Assembly (NCBI RefSeq): GCF_024347135.1
Contig: NZ_AP024907.1
Span: forward strand, 3,091,001-3,155,000
DNA: 64,000 bases
Reading direction: 5' to 3'
Source of the DNA: Vibrio spartinae
GTDB taxonomy: Bacteria; Pseudomonadota; Gammaproteobacteria; Enterobacterales; Vibrionaceae
Shown in pieces: positions 1 to 11,430 of the stretch. Positions within the stretch are counted from its first letter, which is position 1; each line of letters begins with the position of its first letter. The notes beneath the pieces are model-generated. The model saw nothing but the letters and a program-made list of their open reading frames with translations. It ran no database searches and was not told where the DNA came from. A program made the position numbers and the translations under genes.

Positions 1-1
1 A

Positions 2-610
2 GAGCATACACTGATCCGGTTTGATTGCTCAGAAACACTGGTAGCGGGGTTGCTCAGCCATGTGATGGGAGAATATTTCAGTCATGACCACAAAATTACC
101 ATCACTACGAACCACACGCCAAGAATCGTTGAACATGTCCGGTCAGGCAAAGCAACACTTGGGCTTTGTGCCGGTTACCTGCCCGGAAATCATGGTCTGC
201 AAACATTTCATCTCTATAATGAACCGGTTTTCATTGTGAGTCAGGCACCGTTACAGCAACTCCCCCAACAAATTATCACCACGGATCTGTCTAACAGTGC
301 GAACACTTATCAGGCATCCGTGCTGGAGCATCTCGCGATTACCCCCATCATGGAAATGGATTCATACACAGCCGCGGCACAACTGGCGTTAAAGGGAGTC
401 GCACCAGCTTTAATTCCACTGTCTATCGTACACACCCTGTCGATCGCGCCCCGTTACTGCTTCAGCTTTGATGAACTTCAGCCATTATTCCGACCGATTC
501 ATCTCTGTTTGAGGGCAATGACCTACCGTTCTCCACGGATCAGAACACTGATAGCAGCCATTGTTGATGCTGTTCCCAAAGTAACTTCAGTGCCATCGAC
601 AAAGACATGA
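2..610 (+). CDS. LysR-type transcriptional regulator, C-terminal part
   Basis: This reading frame is open from the first bases of the window, so the gene begins outside it and only the effector-binding domain is visible. The frame reads IRFDCSETLVAGLLSHVMGEY and continues through the alternating beta/alpha pattern of a LysR periplasmic-binding-like domain (about 200 residues seen). The N-terminal helix-turn-helix is missing only because of the window edge. Its last 71 bp overlap the 3' end of the opposing TSUP permease gene. Target genes and ligand cannot be told; the neighbouring permease is a possible target, but the two genes converge, so this is weak. Confidence 0.85.
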   Translation, partial: EHTLIRFDCSETLVAGLLSHVMGEYFSHDHKITITTNHTPRIVEHVRSGKATLGLCAGYLPGNHGLQTFHLYNEPVFIVSQAPLQQLPQQIITTDLSNSANTYQASVLEHLAITPIMEMDSYTAAAQLALKGVAPALIPLSIVHTLSIAPRYCFSFDELQPLFRPIHLCLRAMTYRSPRIRTLIAAIVDAVPKVTSVPSTKT

Positions 611-1322
611 AAATAACCAACGGCCGAATCCATTTCTGACCTTTATTCATGACGATACGAGCGCCGACTCGCGCGCCGATAAATTGTCCGACAGCCATCA
701 CCAATCCAATTTTCCATATCGGTAATCCTGCTGCCAAAAAGAAAATCAACGCTGCAATATTCGATGTAAAATTCAGCACTTTTGCGCGCGCTGTCGCTTC
801 AATAATCGACAATCGGCCAATAACGACAAAGCAAACGGCAAAGATCGCCCCGGTTCCCGGACCAAAGAAACCGTCATAGAACCCGATACTTGTTCCGACC
901 AGCAAAGCAAATAATCCATCGGATAAAGCCGCTTGTTTATTCGTCTCAGCCTTGGCTTGAGGGGCCAGTAAAAAATACAGCGAAATGACAATCAATAAGC
1001 CGGGAATCAGGCTGGTCAGTAACTCACCATCAAGAATCTGTACTAATTCAGCACCGATAGCAGCACCGGTAAAAGTACAAACAATGGCCAACCACATTTG
1101 CCGGAGCGAAACCAAACCATGACGAACGAAGTAAAATGTAGAAGAGAAGCTACCAAACGAACTTTGCAGTTTATTAGTTGCAATCGCTTGTGCAGGAGAT
1201 ATCCCCGTAGCCATTAACACCGGGAGTGTAATCAAACCACCACCACCGGCAATCGCATCAATGCATCCTGCCAGTGACGCAGCCACAAAAAGCAATGCCA
1301 GGATATCGATTGAAATTTCCAT
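540..1322 (-). CDS. TSUP family membrane permease (YfcA-like)
   Basis: A 260-residue inner-membrane protein of the sulfite exporter TauE/SafE (TSUP) family, closest in style to E. coli YfcA. The start MEISIDILALLF leads into a first membrane segment, then the family motif AGGGGLITLPVL at about residues 25-36. Six or more further hydrophobic segments are visible, with a second family motif FYDGFFGPGTG in the middle, reflecting the duplicated half structure. TSUP proteins move sulfur-containing or organic anions; the substrate of YfcA-like members is not established. The gene has its own upstream gap of 189 bp and is tail-to-tail with a LysR gene, overlapping it by 71 bp. Confidence 0.88.
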   Translation of the reverse strand: MEISIDILALLFVAASLAGCIDAIAGGGGLITLPVLMATGISPAQAIATNKLQSSFGSFSSTFYFVRHGLVSLRQMWLAIVCTFTGAAIGAELVQILDGELLTSLIPGLLIVISLYFLLAPQAKAETNKQAALSDGLFALLVGTSIGFYDGFFGPGTGAIFAVCFVVIGRLSIIEATARAKVLNFTSNIAALIFFLAAGLPIWKIGLVMAVGQFIGARVGARIVMNKGQKWIRPLVIFMSLSMALKLLWEQHQQWLLSVF

Positions 1323-1454
1323 AGGATTCCTTAACCGATTAGATAAGGCTCAAAATTACCATTTAAAAATAAACAGATATAGTGAAAACTCGGACAGCGT
1401 CCTATTCCATATATTCATCATTGCGTTTGATGCACAGATGAACATATCACGATC

Positions 1455-1483
1455 AAAAAACCCGGGGAAATCCCGGGTTTTGA
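1455..1483 (-). terminator. Rho-independent terminator of carAB
   Basis: On the minus strand a CCCGGG-ATTT-CCCGGG hairpin is followed by a run of six T, 30 bp after the carB stop codon. This closes the carAB transcript. Confidence 0.85.
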
Positions 1484-1511
1484 TAACACTCAACAATGGA
1501 CGAGTGATGGA

Positions 1512-4500
1512 TTAAGCATGTCTGACTTGCTCGTGCATTTCTTGTACGGAAATGACAGAAGCTTTCGGGTCAGCGGTGTGCCCCATCGCCGTCGCAAATG
1601 CAGCGTTCAGGGTCGTTGCATAATTCACTTTCTCAGCCAACGCACCGCGGCGGAGAACTTTTGAATCTTCAATGGCCTGACGCCCGGAAGCAGTATTGAT
1701 AATGTAGGTATATTCATTGTTCTTGATCCGATCAAGAATATGAGGTCGACCTTCATGAACCTTGTTCACCAGCCGAGGATTGATCCCGGCTTCACCAAGA
1801 ACGACTGCCGTACCATGTGTCGCATCCAACTGATAACCTAATTGAATCAACTTCTCGGCCAAAGCAACCGCACGCTGCTTATCACTTTCGCGAACAGAAA
1901 TCAGCGCGCGTCCACCTTCAGGGTAAACACAGCCACATGCTAACTCTGCTTTTGCAAAAGCCTCGGCAAATGTGCGTCCGACACCCATCACTTCTCCGGT
2001 TGAGCGCATCTCAGGGCCAAGTAATGGATCAACACCCGGGAACTTGTTAAATGGCAATACCACTTCTTTCACCGAGTAATACGGGGGAATGATTTCTTGG
2101 GTAAAGCCTTGCTGTTCCAGACTCTGTCCGGCCATCACCCGCGCAGCAATTTTTGCCAATGGTGCACCGGTTGCTTTAGATACAAACGGCACTGTCCGTG
2201 CAGCACGTGGGTTAACTTCGATGAGATAAACTTCGTTGTTTTTGACCGCAAACTGCGTATTCATCAGTCCACGTACACCCAGTTCAAACGCCAGCTTTTC
2301 AACCTGCTCACGCATCACATTCTGGATATCCAGGCTCAGCGTATAGGCAGGCAATGAACATGCTGAGTCACCTGAGTGAACACCGGCCTGTTCAATATGC
2401 TCCATGATGCCACCGATAACGACACGTTCACCATCGCAAATCGCATCAATATCGACCTCGACGGCATCATCAAGGAAATGATCCAGCAAAACCGGAGACT
2501 CATTGGACACACTGACCGCATCATTGAAATAACGACGCAAATCTGCTTCATCATAAACAATTTCCATCGCACGGCCACCGAGCACATAAGACGGACGAAC
2601 AACCAGTGGGAAGCCAATTTCTTTGGCTTTATCGACGGCGTGCTCTAGTGCTGTAACGGTTGCATTTTCAGGCTGCTTGAGACCTAAACGCTCAACAGCG
2701 TGTTGGAAACGCTCCCGGTCTTCAGCACGGTCAATTGCATCCGGGCTGGTACCGATGATCGGCACACCGGCAGCTTCTAAGGCACGAGCCAGCTTCAGCG
2801 GTGTTTGACCACCATACTGAACGATAACACCCGCAGGTTTCTCAACACGGGCAATTGCTAAAACATCTTCCAGAGTCACGGGCTCAAAGTAGAGACGATC
2901 CGAAGTATCGTAGTCGGTTGAAACCGTTTCAGGGTTACAGTTAACCATGATGGTTTCATAACCGTCTTCCCGTAATGCCAATGAGGCATGAACACAGCAA
3001 TAGTCGAATTCAATGCCTTGGCCAATACGGTTCGGACCACCGCCCAACACCATGATTTTCTGATTATCCGTTGGATAAGCTTCACATTCTTCATCATATG
3101 AGGAGTACATATAAGCGGTTGAAGAAGCAAATTCAGCGGCGCACGTATCGACACGCTTATAGACCGGGTGGATGTCGAACTGATCGCGCAAGCGACGAAT
3201 TTCATGTTCAGAAACCCCAACCAATGTCGATAAACGTGCATCGGCAAAGCCTTTACGCTTCATCCGCCGGAGTACATCTTGGGTCAGTCCGGCAAAACCA
3301 TAGGTTTTAATCTCTGCTTCCAGCAGAATTAATTCTTCAATCTGCACAAGGAACCAACGGTCAATACCTGTCAGGTTAAAGATGGCGTCAACCGACATAC
3401 CGGCACGGAAAGCATCACCGATGTACCAGATCCGCTCAGCACCGGCTTCTTTCAGCTCATGACGAATCTTCGTCAGTGCTTCCGGAGATGCCAGATCAAC
3501 CATTTCATCCAAGCCATCAGCACCAACTTCAAGGCCCCGCAGTGCTTTTTGCAAAGACTCTTGTTGGTTACGCCCGATTGCCATCACTTCACCAACAGAT
3601 TTCATCTGCGTGGTTAGCTTCGCATTCGCGCCAGCAAATTTTTCAAAGTTAAAGCGTGGAATCTTGGTGACAACATAGTCGATCGTCGGTTCAAACGATG
3701 CTGGCGTCGCTCCTCCGGTAATATCATTCATCAATTCATCAAGCGTGAAACCAACCGCAAGCTTTGCTGCAATCTTCGCAATCGGGAAGCCCGTCGCTTT
3801 CGATGCCAGTGCTGAAGAACGAGAAACCCGTGGGTTCATTTCAATGATCACCATCCGACCATCTTCCGGATTGATGCCGAATTGCACATTCGATCCACCG
3901 GTTTCAACCCCAATTTCACGTAATACCGCTAAAGAGGCGTTTCTCATCAGCTGGTATTCTTTATCAGTGAGAGTCTGAGCCGGAGCAACCGTAATTGAAT
4001 CTCCGGTGTGAATCCCCATCGGATCAAAGTTTTCGATTGAACAGACGATGATACAGTTGTCGCTCTTATCCCGAACCACTTCCATTTCATACTCTTTCCA
4101 GCCAATCAGCGACTCATCAATAAGTAACTCATTGGTTGGAGAAAGATCTAATCCGCGGTGACAGATTTCTTCAAACTCTTCTTTGTTATAAGCGATACCA
4201 CCACCGGTTCCCCCCATCGTAAATGAAGGACGGATAATACATGGAAAGCCGACTTTCTCGAGGACGCCGTAAGCTTCTTCCATGGTCTTTGCCGTATCGG
4301 CCCGAGGGCATTCCAAGCCAATCGACTTCATCGCAGCATCGAAACGAGAACGATCTTCAGCTTTATCAATCGCATCGGCAGTTGCCCCGATCATTTCAAC
4401 ACCGAACTCGGCCAGAACCCCTTGACGATCCAGCTCAAGCGCACAGTTCAATGCCGTCTGACCACCCATTGTCGGCAGAACAGCATCAGGACGTTCTTTT

Positions 4501-4736
4501 TCAATAATTTTACGGACAACTTCCCATTGGATCGGCTCGATATAGGTTGCATCAGCCATCTCAGGATCGGTCATAATCGTTGCCGGATTCGAGTTGACCA
4601 GAATAACCCGATAACCTTCTTCTCTCAGAGCCTTACATGCTTGTGCTCCGGAGTAGTCAAACTCACAGGCTTGGCCGATGACAATCGGGCCCGCACCTAA
4701 GATTAGAATACTTTGTATGTCACTACGTTTTGGCAT
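1512..4736 (-). CDS. carB: Carbamoyl-phosphate synthase large subunit
   Basis: The 1074-residue large subunit makes carbamoyl phosphate from bicarbonate, ATP and the ammonia delivered by CarA, feeding both arginine and pyrimidine synthesis in the cytoplasm. The protein shows the two homologous ATP-grasp halves: the first begins [20 protein letters not shown], and the second begins near residue 555 with [20 protein letters not shown]. Both carry the glycine-rich GGTGGG or LGGRAMEI loops. The last 140 residues form the methylglyoxal-synthase-like allosteric domain ([20 protein letters not shown]). Length equals the E. coli enzyme within one residue. It follows carA by 17 bp in one operon. Confidence 0.98.
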   Translation of the reverse strand: MPKRSDIQSILILGAGPIVIGQACEFDYSGAQACKALREEGYRVILVNSNPATIMTDPEMADATYIEPIQWEVVRKIIEKERPDAVLPTMGGQTALNCALELDRQGVLAEFGVEMIGATADAIDKAEDRSRFDAAMKSIGLECPRADTAKTMEEAYGVLEKVGFPCIIRPSFTMGGTGGGIAYNKEEFEEICHRGLDLSPTNELLIDESLIGWKEYEMEVVRDKSDNCIIVCSIENFDPMGIHTGDSITVAPAQTLTDKEYQLMRNASLAVLREIGVETGGSNVQFGINPEDGRMVIIEMNPRVSRSSALASKATGFPIAKIAAKLAVGFTLDELMNDITGGATPASFEPTIDYVVTKIPRFNFEKFAGANAKLTTQMKSVGEVMAIGRNQQESLQKALRGLEVGADGLDEMVDLASPEALTKIRHELKEAGAERIWYIGDAFRAGMSVDAIFNLTGIDRWFLVQIEELILLEAEIKTYGFAGLTQDVLRRMKRKGFADARLSTLVGVSEHEIRRLRDQFDIHPVYKRVDTCAAEFASSTAYMYSSYDEECEAYPTDNQKIMVLGGGPNRIGQGIEFDYCCVHASLALREDGYETIMVNCNPETVSTDYDTSDRLYFEPVTLEDVLAIARVEKPAGVIVQYGGQTPLKLARALEAAGVPIIGTSPDAIDRAEDRERFQHAVERLGLKQPENATVTALEHAVDKAKEIGFPLVVRPSYVLGGRAMEIVYDEADLRRYFNDAVSVSNESPVLLDHFLDDAVEVDIDAICDGERVVIGGIMEHIEQAGVHSGDSACSLPAYTLSLDIQNVMREQVEKLAFELGVRGLMNTQFAVKNNEVYLIEVNPRAARTVPFVSKATGAPLAKIAARVMAGQSLEQQGFTQEIIPPYYSVKEVVLPFNKFPGVDPLLGPEMRSTGEVMGVGRTFAEAFAKAELACGCVYPEGGRALISVRESDKQRAVALAEKLIQLGYQLDATHGTAVVLGEAGINPRLVNKVHEGRPHILDRIKNNEYTYIINTASGRQAIEDSKVLRRGALAEKVNYATTLNAAFATAMGHTADPKASVISVQEMHEQVRHA

Positions 4737-4753
4737 CGTCTACTCGCTCCGAA

Positions 4754-5893
4754 TTAAGCACGGTGTTGTTGGATAAGTTCAATAAAGTGATCAAATAGAG
4801 GCGCTGCATCATGTGGCCCGGGGCTCGCTTCGGGATGCCCCTGGAAACTAAACGCAGGTTTATCAGTACGATGAATGCCCTGAAGAGAACCGTCAAACAA
4901 TGATTTATGGGTCGCTTTCAGCGTTGCCGGCAAACTGGTTTCATCCGCCGCAAAGCCGTGGTTTTGCGAGGTAATCATCACAACATTTCGCTCGATGTCT
5001 TTGACCGGATGGTTTGCACCATGGTGACCAAACTTCATTTTGATCGTTCCTGCACCGGATGCCAGCGCGAGAATTTGGTGCCCCAAACAGATACCAAAGA
5101 GTGGAATCCCTTTTTCCAAAAAGGCTTTTGTCGCGTCAATGGCGTATGTGCAAGGTTCCGGGTCCCCCGGTCCATTTGACAGGAAAATACCATCAGGATT
5201 CATGGCTAAAACCGTTTCCGCTGGGGTTTCTGCCGGAACAACGGTCAGACGGCATCCACGGTCAACCAACATCCGCAAAATATTTCTCTTGGCGCCAAAG
5301 TCGTATGCAACGACATGATAAGGGAGCTCACTTTCACTTTTAGCCTGAGGGAGTCCACTTGCCAAAGACCAAGATCCTTGTGTCCACTCATAAGCTTCTT
5401 TGGTTGTCACAACTTTGGCTAAATCCATGCCTTTCAGGCCGGGAAACTCTTTCGCTTTTGCAAAAGCAAGTGACTCATCCAAGTTATCACCTGCCATAAT
5501 ACAACCGCTTTGAGCACCTTTCTCACGAAGGATCCGAGTCAATTTTCGTGTGTCGATGTCCGCGATTCCAACGATATTTCGACCCTTCAGATACTCAGAT
5601 AAACTTTGCTCACTTCTGAAGTTCGACGCAATCAATGGCAAATCACGAATAATGAGTCCTTGGGCATGAATGTCTGAGGATTCTTCATCTTCTGAGTTAG
5701 TGCCGGTATTACCAATGTGGGGATAGGTCAGTGTGACGATTTGTTGGGAGTAGGAAGGATCAGTGAGGATTTCTTGGTACCCCGTCATCGAGGTATTAAA
5801 AACGACTTCACCAACGGAGACGCCATCTGCGCCAATGGACAGTCCGTGGAACACTGTCCCATCTTCTAGGACTAACAGTGCTGACTTGCTCAA
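4754..5893 (-). CDS. carA: Carbamoyl-phosphate synthase small (glutaminase) subunit
   Basis: The 379-residue subunit hydrolyses glutamine and passes ammonia to CarB. The N-terminal CPSase domain starts [20 protein letters not shown]. The C-terminal class I glutamine amidotransferase domain shows the nucleophile elbow GICLGHQ and the catalytic His/Glu in [11 protein letters not shown]. The start has a GGAGG-like ribosome site (TGGAGGTTGTC) just upstream. It is the first gene of the carAB operon. Upstream lie a strong sigma-70 promoter and two ARG-box-like sites, so arginine repression is expected as in E. coli. Confidence 0.98.
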   Translation of the reverse strand: MSKSALLVLEDGTVFHGLSIGADGVSVGEVVFNTSMTGYQEILTDPSYSQQIVTLTYPHIGNTGTNSEDEESSDIHAQGLIIRDLPLIASNFRSEQSLSEYLKGRNIVGIADIDTRKLTRILREKGAQSGCIMAGDNLDESLAFAKAKEFPGLKGMDLAKVVTTKEAYEWTQGSWSLASGLPQAKSESELPYHVVAYDFGAKRNILRMLVDRGCRLTVVPAETPAETVLAMNPDGIFLSNGPGDPEPCTYAIDATKAFLEKGIPLFGICLGHQILALASGAGTIKMKFGHHGANHPVKDIERNVVMITSQNHGFAADETSLPATLKATHKSLFDGSLQGIHRTDKPAFSFQGHPEASPGPHDAAPLFDHFIELIQQHRA

Positions 5894-5903
5894 GACAACC
5901 TCC

Positions 5904-5938
5904 AGAATAAAAATGCAAAAAATTTAGATTAAACTGCA
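5904..5938 (-). promoter_or_regulatory. Tandem ARG-box-like sites (ArgR operator) before carA
   Basis: Read on the minus strand, two sites resemble the ARG box TGAATWWWWATTCA: TGCATTTTTATTCT (5904-5917) and TGCAGTTTAATCTA (5925-5938). They are exactly 21 bp apart, which is the 18 bp box plus 3 bp gap typical of paired ArgR boxes. They lie just ahead of the carA ribosome site, where the E. coli arginine-controlled promoter P2 sits. The first matches well, the second only partly. Confidence 0.6.
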
Positions 5939-6374
5939 AATTTGCCTTCCTTAGTCACTATAGGTTAGGACCATAGTGTATTTCGGACAAATTAGACGCA
6001 TCTTATAGATATCTGTGATTTGTGTCAATATTCAAAATTTATTAAATGTGTTTTTTACCGTGTTATATAAAAAAACAAAATGAACAGAGTAAAAAGACAC
6101 ATTAAATATGCATTATCAAACGACAAAAGGGAGACATAAGTCAAAAAAGGAGAAATGTATAAAAAGAACTCACAAAAAAAATAAACAAACTAACGCAATC
6201 GATAACGGAAGCATTAAAAGATAACTTTTCTTGCCTTTAACACCAATAAATTGTCATGTCTTTTATTATATAAAATAAAAGAGCCCCTCGCATGGCTGAT
6301 GATAGAGCAAAAGTGAGATTTATAATTTGAGAAGAATCGAATGCGCCGGAGACATCCAGCGCATAATTATGTAT
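5939..6374. other. Intergenic region between dapB and carA
   Basis: Besides the carAB promoter, this gap of about 480 bp holds a short inverted repeat (CACTAT / ATAGTG arms, 5957-5978) between the promoter and the ARG boxes. A long A-rich stretch (about 6050-6290) has no convincing gene. No clear terminator for dapB was found; a GC-rich imperfect hairpin near 6340-6362 lacks a T-run. Confidence 0.5.
6000..6028 (-). promoter_or_regulatory. Sigma-70 promoter of carAB
   Basis: On the minus strand TTGACA (6023-6028) and TAAGAT (6000-6005) are separated by 17 bp. This is a near-perfect sigma-70 promoter about 105 bp ahead of carA, in the place of the E. coli upstream promoter P1. Confidence 0.75.
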
Positions 6375-7250
<876 letters not shown>

Positions 7251-7340
7251 TTATTTATCTAAACTAACAACATTCCATCAATGTGGCTAGGCTTGTTCAC
7301 GCTTCATGGCCTAATATCGCTCTATTGACGCCAGTTCGGC

Positions 7341-7742
7341 TCAACGGGAAAAGTCATCAATGAGTTGTTCAACGATGGGCTGATTCGCTTCCGGAAATTG
7401 ATAGTCAGTCAGTGCAGCAATAGAAACCCATTGCCCTTCCTGACCTTCTCTGCCATAAGGCGTGCCGGTAAAATCCGTCACCGAAATAAAGTCAAACACC
7501 AGTGACTTCTCCGGATAATCATGAGTCAGATGCTGATATGGATGTTGAACAACAACGTCAATGCCAATCTCTTCGTCTAACTCACGGTGAATCGCTGCTT
7601 CAATCGACTCCCCGCTCTCGACTTTGCCACCGGGAAATTCCCAAAATCCGCCTTTATGCAGATGCGCTGGCCGTTTGGTAATATAGACTTGTGATTGATC
7701 CTGATTGAAAATGATCGCAGCAACAATATGTGTTCTTTTCAT
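7341..7742 (-). CDS. mutT: 8-oxo-dGTP diphosphatase MutT
   Basis: A small Nudix hydrolase that removes 8-oxo-dGTP from the nucleotide pool and so prevents A-to-C mutations. The Nudix box is complete: GGKVESGESIEAAIHRELDE then EIG, fitting GX5EX7REUXEEXGU. I start it at MKRTHIVAAII, preceded by AGAGGGATGT; an upstream in-frame codon would add nine non-conserved residues. At 133 residues it has the normal MutT size. It lies just downstream of secA, as in E. coli, but a terminator separates the two. Confidence 0.94.
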   Translation of the reverse strand: MKRTHIVAAIIFNQDQSQVYITKRPAHLHKGGFWEFPGGKVESGESIEAAIHRELDEEIGIDVVVQHPYQHLTHDYPEKSLVFDFISVTDFTGTPYGREGQEGQWVSIAALTDYQFPEANQPIVEQLIDDFSR

Positions 7743-7793
7743 ACATCCCTCTGACACGCTGTAATCCATCGAGTCTAACGATAATTGCTTGGC

Positions 7794-7823
7794 AAAAAAA
7801 GAGCCGCTTGGTCAGCGGCTCTC
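7794..7823 (-). terminator. Rho-independent terminator after secA
   Basis: Minus strand: GAGCCGCT-(5 nt)-AGCGGCTC hairpin followed by seven T, directly after the secA stop and before mutT. Confidence 0.85.
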
Positions 7824-7839
7824 TAACTATGTTGAATTT

Positions 7840-10560
7840 TTATGCAATACGTCCATGGCACTGCTTGTATTTTTTGCCGCTACCACATGGGCAAGGCTCA
7901 TTACGTCCAACTTTTTTCTCTTCACGAACCAGTGGCTGATGGCCTTCTTGTGATTCGTCGCCTTGCAAGGTATCACTCGTAGCATGTTGAGCTTGCGCAT
8001 GACGAGCCGCCTCTTCGACTTGAGCCTGACGACGAGCTTCCATCTCATCAACTTCTTCAGGTTGTTGAACCCGAACTTTTGACAGAATTGTAATCACATC
8101 AGATTTCAGAGAATCCAGCAGACCTTCAAACAGTTCAAACGACTCGCGTTTATATTCCTGCTTAGGATTTTTTTGTGCATAGCCACGTAAATGAATTCCC
8201 TGCCGTAAATGATCCATCGCTGCCAGATGTTCTTTCCATAATGTATCCAGCGTTTGTAGCATGACGGATTTTTCGAAATTACGTAGCACTTCCACGCCAA
8301 CTAATGTCTCTTTCTCTTTGTAAACGTTGACGGCTTCTGTAATGATGCGCTCACGAAGCACTTCTTCATACAACTTATCATCTTCATCCAACCACGCCTG
8401 AATCGGCAAATTCAGATCAAAATCGTGCTTCAGGCGATTGTGTAATCCCTGAATATCCCACATATCTTCCAGAGACTGCGGTGGAATATATTCGTCAATG
8501 ACAGCAGTGAACACATCGAAACGGTTCTGCTCGAGCATTTCCTGAATATCTTCCGCTTCCATCAACTCATCACGGAGCTCATAAACAACCTTACGCTGAT
8601 CATTGGCAACATCATCATATTCCAGCAACTGCTTACGAATATCGAAGTTGCGTCCTTCGACCTTACGCTGTGCTTTTTCTATGGAGCGAGACAGCAGCTT
8701 GCTTTCAATTGCTTCACCTTCATCCATACCACTTTGAATCAGACCGGCCATTCGATCCGAAGTAAAGATTCTCAGCAGTGCGTCTTCCATTGAAAGATAG
8801 AAACGCGATGACCCCGCATCCCCTTGTCGGCCAGAACGTCCTCTCAACTGGTTATCGATCCGGCGGGATTCATGTCGCTCGGTACCGATAATATGCAAAC
8901 CACCAGCTTCAAGTACCTGTTCATGTACTTTCTGCCACTCCGCTTTGATTTGGTCAATCTGTTCCTGAGTCGGGTTGTCCAGAGTATCAACTTTTGACTG
9001 CCAACTACCACCTAAGACGATATCTGTCCCACGACCAGCCATATTGGTTGCAATCGTAACAGAACCGGGCTTACCCGCTTCAGAAACAATTTCAGCCTCT
9101 TTTTCGTGAAACTTAGCATTCAATACATTGTGTTTTACTTTAGATTTTTTCAGCGCCTGAGACAGAAGCTCGGATTTCTCAATTGAAATCGTCCCCACCA
9201 AGATGGGCTGCCCTTTTTGTACCCGCTCTTTAATATCCTCAATGATCGCTGCAAATTTTTCGGTTTCAGTCCGGTAAACAACATCCGCCATATCATCACG
9301 GATCATCGGTTTATTGGTTGGAATCACCACAGTCTCCAAACCATAAATGGTCTGGAATTCGAATGCTTCTGTATCGGCAGTCCCTGTCATACCTGACAGT
9401 TTGTCATAGAGGCGGAAGTAGTTCTGGAAGGTAATCGAGGCTAATGTCTGGTTCTCATTCTGGATTTTCACCCCTTCTTTGGCTTCAACGGCCTGATGCA
9501 AACCATCAGACCAGCGACGACCGGCCATTGTCCGCCCAGTATGTTCATCAACAATAATCACTTCGCCTTCGTTTGAAACGATATAATCGACATCTTTCTC
9601 AAACAAAACATGCGCTCTAAGCCCTGCATTCACGTGATGGAGCAAGCTGATATTCGCTGGAGAGTATAGGGTATCCCCTTCATTCATCAGGCCATTTTTC
9701 ACCAACAGTTCCTCGACATATTCTTGCCCGGTTTCTGTCAGGTAGACCTGTTTCACTTTCTCATCAACGGTGTAGTGTTCATCGCCACGGTACTCTTCCG
9801 AATCTTCCTTTTCTTGCCTTTTCAGCAAAGGAATCAAGGTATTAATACGAGTGTACAATTCAGAGCTATCTTCAGCAGGGCCGGAAATAATCAGTGGTGT
9901 TCTGGCTTCATCAATCAGGATAGAGTCCACCTCATCGACTATCGCGAAAAAGCGAGCTCGCTGAACACGGTCTTCTTTACGAAACGCCATATTATCGCGT
10001 AAGTAATCGAATCCGAACTCATTGTTTGTCCCATAAATAATATCGGCCAGATAGGCTTCTTGCTTCTCTTGAGGCATCATTCCGGGGACGTTGACACCAA
10101 CGGTCATGCCCAAAAATTCAAACAGCGGCCGGTTGGTTTCAGCATCCCGTTTGGCAAGATAATCGTTCACGGTGACGACATGGACACCATGTCCCGGTAA
10201 AGCATTCAGGTAAGCGGCCAGAGTCGCTGTCAGCGTTTTCCCCTCACCTGTACGCATCTCGGCGATTTGCCCGCCATTAAGAACCATCCCACCAATCAGC
10301 TGAACATCAAAATGACGCATGCCAAACACGCGTTTCGATGCTTCGCGAACCGTTGCAAACGCTTCAGGAAGGAGTCGGTCGAGTGTTTCTCCCTGAGCCA
10401 AACGCTCCCGAAATTCAATCGTTTTCGCTTTTAAATCTTCATCAGAGAACGCTTCATAAGCAGGTTCATAATTATTGATTTCTTTAACAATTTTTCTCAG
10501 GCGTCGCAATGTTCTGTCATTGCGGCTACCAATAACCTTAGTCAGTAGCTTAGTTATCAT
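7840..10560 (-). CDS. secA: Preprotein translocase ATPase SecA
   Basis: The 906-residue motor of the Sec export pathway drives preproteins through SecYEG by ATP hydrolysis at the inner membrane. Visible parts are the start [20 protein letters not shown], the Walker A segment [11 protein letters not shown] (about residue 102), the DEAD-like box [15 protein letters not shown], helicase motifs [10 protein letters not shown] and [11 protein letters not shown], and the C-terminal zinc motif [14 protein letters not shown] that binds SecB. Length matches the family (about 900). There is no secM upstream; the divergent neighbour is dciA, so SecM-type control of this gene is not expected here. Confidence 0.98.
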   Translation of the reverse strand: MITKLLTKVIGSRNDRTLRRLRKIVKEINNYEPAYEAFSDEDLKAKTIEFRERLAQGETLDRLLPEAFATVREASKRVFGMRHFDVQLIGGMVLNGGQIAEMRTGEGKTLTATLAAYLNALPGHGVHVVTVNDYLAKRDAETNRPLFEFLGMTVGVNVPGMMPQEKQEAYLADIIYGTNNEFGFDYLRDNMAFRKEDRVQRARFFAIVDEVDSILIDEARTPLIISGPAEDSSELYTRINTLIPLLKRQEKEDSEEYRGDEHYTVDEKVKQVYLTETGQEYVEELLVKNGLMNEGDTLYSPANISLLHHVNAGLRAHVLFEKDVDYIVSNEGEVIIVDEHTGRTMAGRRWSDGLHQAVEAKEGVKIQNENQTLASITFQNYFRLYDKLSGMTGTADTEAFEFQTIYGLETVVIPTNKPMIRDDMADVVYRTETEKFAAIIEDIKERVQKGQPILVGTISIEKSELLSQALKKSKVKHNVLNAKFHEKEAEIVSEAGKPGSVTIATNMAGRGTDIVLGGSWQSKVDTLDNPTQEQIDQIKAEWQKVHEQVLEAGGLHIIGTERHESRRIDNQLRGRSGRQGDAGSSRFYLSMEDALLRIFTSDRMAGLIQSGMDEGEAIESKLLSRSIEKAQRKVEGRNFDIRKQLLEYDDVANDQRKVVYELRDELMEAEDIQEMLEQNRFDVFTAVIDEYIPPQSLEDMWDIQGLHNRLKHDFDLNLPIQAWLDEDDKLYEEVLRERIITEAVNVYKEKETLVGVEVLRNFEKSVMLQTLDTLWKEHLAAMDHLRQGIHLRGYAQKNPKQEYKRESFELFEGLLDSLKSDVITILSKVRVQQPEEVDEMEARRQAQVEEAARHAQAQHATSDTLQGDESQEGHQPLVREEKKVGRNEPCPCGSGKKYKQCHGRIA

Positions 10561-10878
10561 TTTTATCCAAATCTCTCTGTGCTTAGATCATTTGAGATCT
10601 ATTCTTGTTCCATCAGTCTCTACCCGTCATCAACTAAGTGTACTGAGATAAATCATGTCTATCCGATATTGAGGCTTATCGATGGTTTTTCAAGGCAATC
10701 CTTTTAAGAAGGATATAGTGTAAGGAATTTTTAGCCTGATCACCAATATCAGCAATGATTTGTTTGATTGCAATACTTAAAATCATTCATCAAACGAAGA
10801 AAGAAACACCGGACACGCCATTGACGAGCGATTTGAGATAGAATAGAACAGCAAAAGTGATGCAAATTGGATCCCATA
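10561..10878. other. Divergent regulatory region of secA and dciA
   Basis: About 318 bp separate the two start codons. On the plus strand TTGACG (10821-10826) and TAGAAC (10844-10849), 17 bp apart, could be the dciA promoter, starting about 25 bp before its ATG. A secA promoter must lie on the other strand but no sharp match was seen. No gene is apparent. Confidence 0.4.
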
Positions 10879-11343
10879 ATGAGAAACCACCGCCCGACTG
10901 CGACCAATGAATTAATCAGCAATTCAAAGCTGAAAGAAATTCAGAAACATGCTGAGTCAATCAATCAGCTCAGTCAGATTATTTTGCCACTGCTGCCAAG
11001 GGGCTCCCAGCCTTATGTTCGCGTGGCAAATCTTCGCCGCAGTCATTTAGTGCTGGAAGTGGCCAGTGCGGCAATCAAGATGAAAGTGGACTATGAGCGC
11101 TTACAAATCCTGAGTCATTTACGTAATCAGGGATTTGCTCACCTGATCAGTCTCGAAGTGGTGATCAACCCATCAATTTATCGAATCAAATCATCTTCAG
11201 ATGAAGATAAAACGCCTAAAAATCCACGAATAATTTCTTCTCAAACAGCAGATCTACTCAAATGCATCGCGGATCATGCTTCACCGAAAGTGAAAAAAAG
11301 ACTGGAAAATATTGCCTGTCTTGCCAACAAGAAAAACGAATAA
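10879..11343 (+). CDS. dciA: DciA family replicative helicase loader (DUF721)
   Basis: A 154-residue protein with the DUF721 KH-like N-terminal domain (about residues 20-110), seen in SQPYVRVANLRRSHLVLEVA. DciA recruits the replicative helicase DnaB to the origin in bacteria that lack the phage-derived DnaC/DnaI loaders, and has been studied in Vibrio cholerae. I start at ATG 10879 (MRNHRPTA) with GGA seven bases upstream; a TTG four codons earlier is possible. It is convergent with lpxC and shares a terminator with it. Its location between lpxC and secA is the position of secM in E. coli. Confidence 0.88.
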   Translation: MRNHRPTATNELISNSKLKEIQKHAESINQLSQIILPLLPRGSQPYVRVANLRRSHLVLEVASAAIKMKVDYERLQILSHLRNQGFAHLISLEVVINPSIYRIKSSSDEDKTPKNPRIISSQTADLLKCIADHASPKVKKRLENIACLANKKNE

Positions 11344-11380
11344 GTCAGCGGCTCTCGCATATAAACAACAGCCTGATGCA

Positions 11381-11412
11381 AAAAAACCAGACACAAAGTC
11401 TGGTTTTTTTTT
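11381..11412. terminator. Bidirectional terminator between dciA and lpxC
   Basis: CCAGAC-ACAAA-GTCTGG hairpin (11387-11403) with six A on the left and ten T on the right, so it can stop both dciA (+) and lpxC (-) transcripts. Confidence 0.88.
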
Positions 11413-11430
11413 TACGAAAAAGATTGTCGA

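Noticed and set aside
6154..6183. Nine-codon frame MYKKNSQKK after AAGGAG upstream of carA (plus strand)
   Set aside because: The ribosome site is too close to the ATG, and the peptide is simply what an A-rich tract encodes; no leader-peptide logic or attenuator follows.
6340..6362. GC-rich imperfect hairpin after dapB as terminator
   Set aside because: The stem is interrupted and not followed by a T-run on the minus strand.
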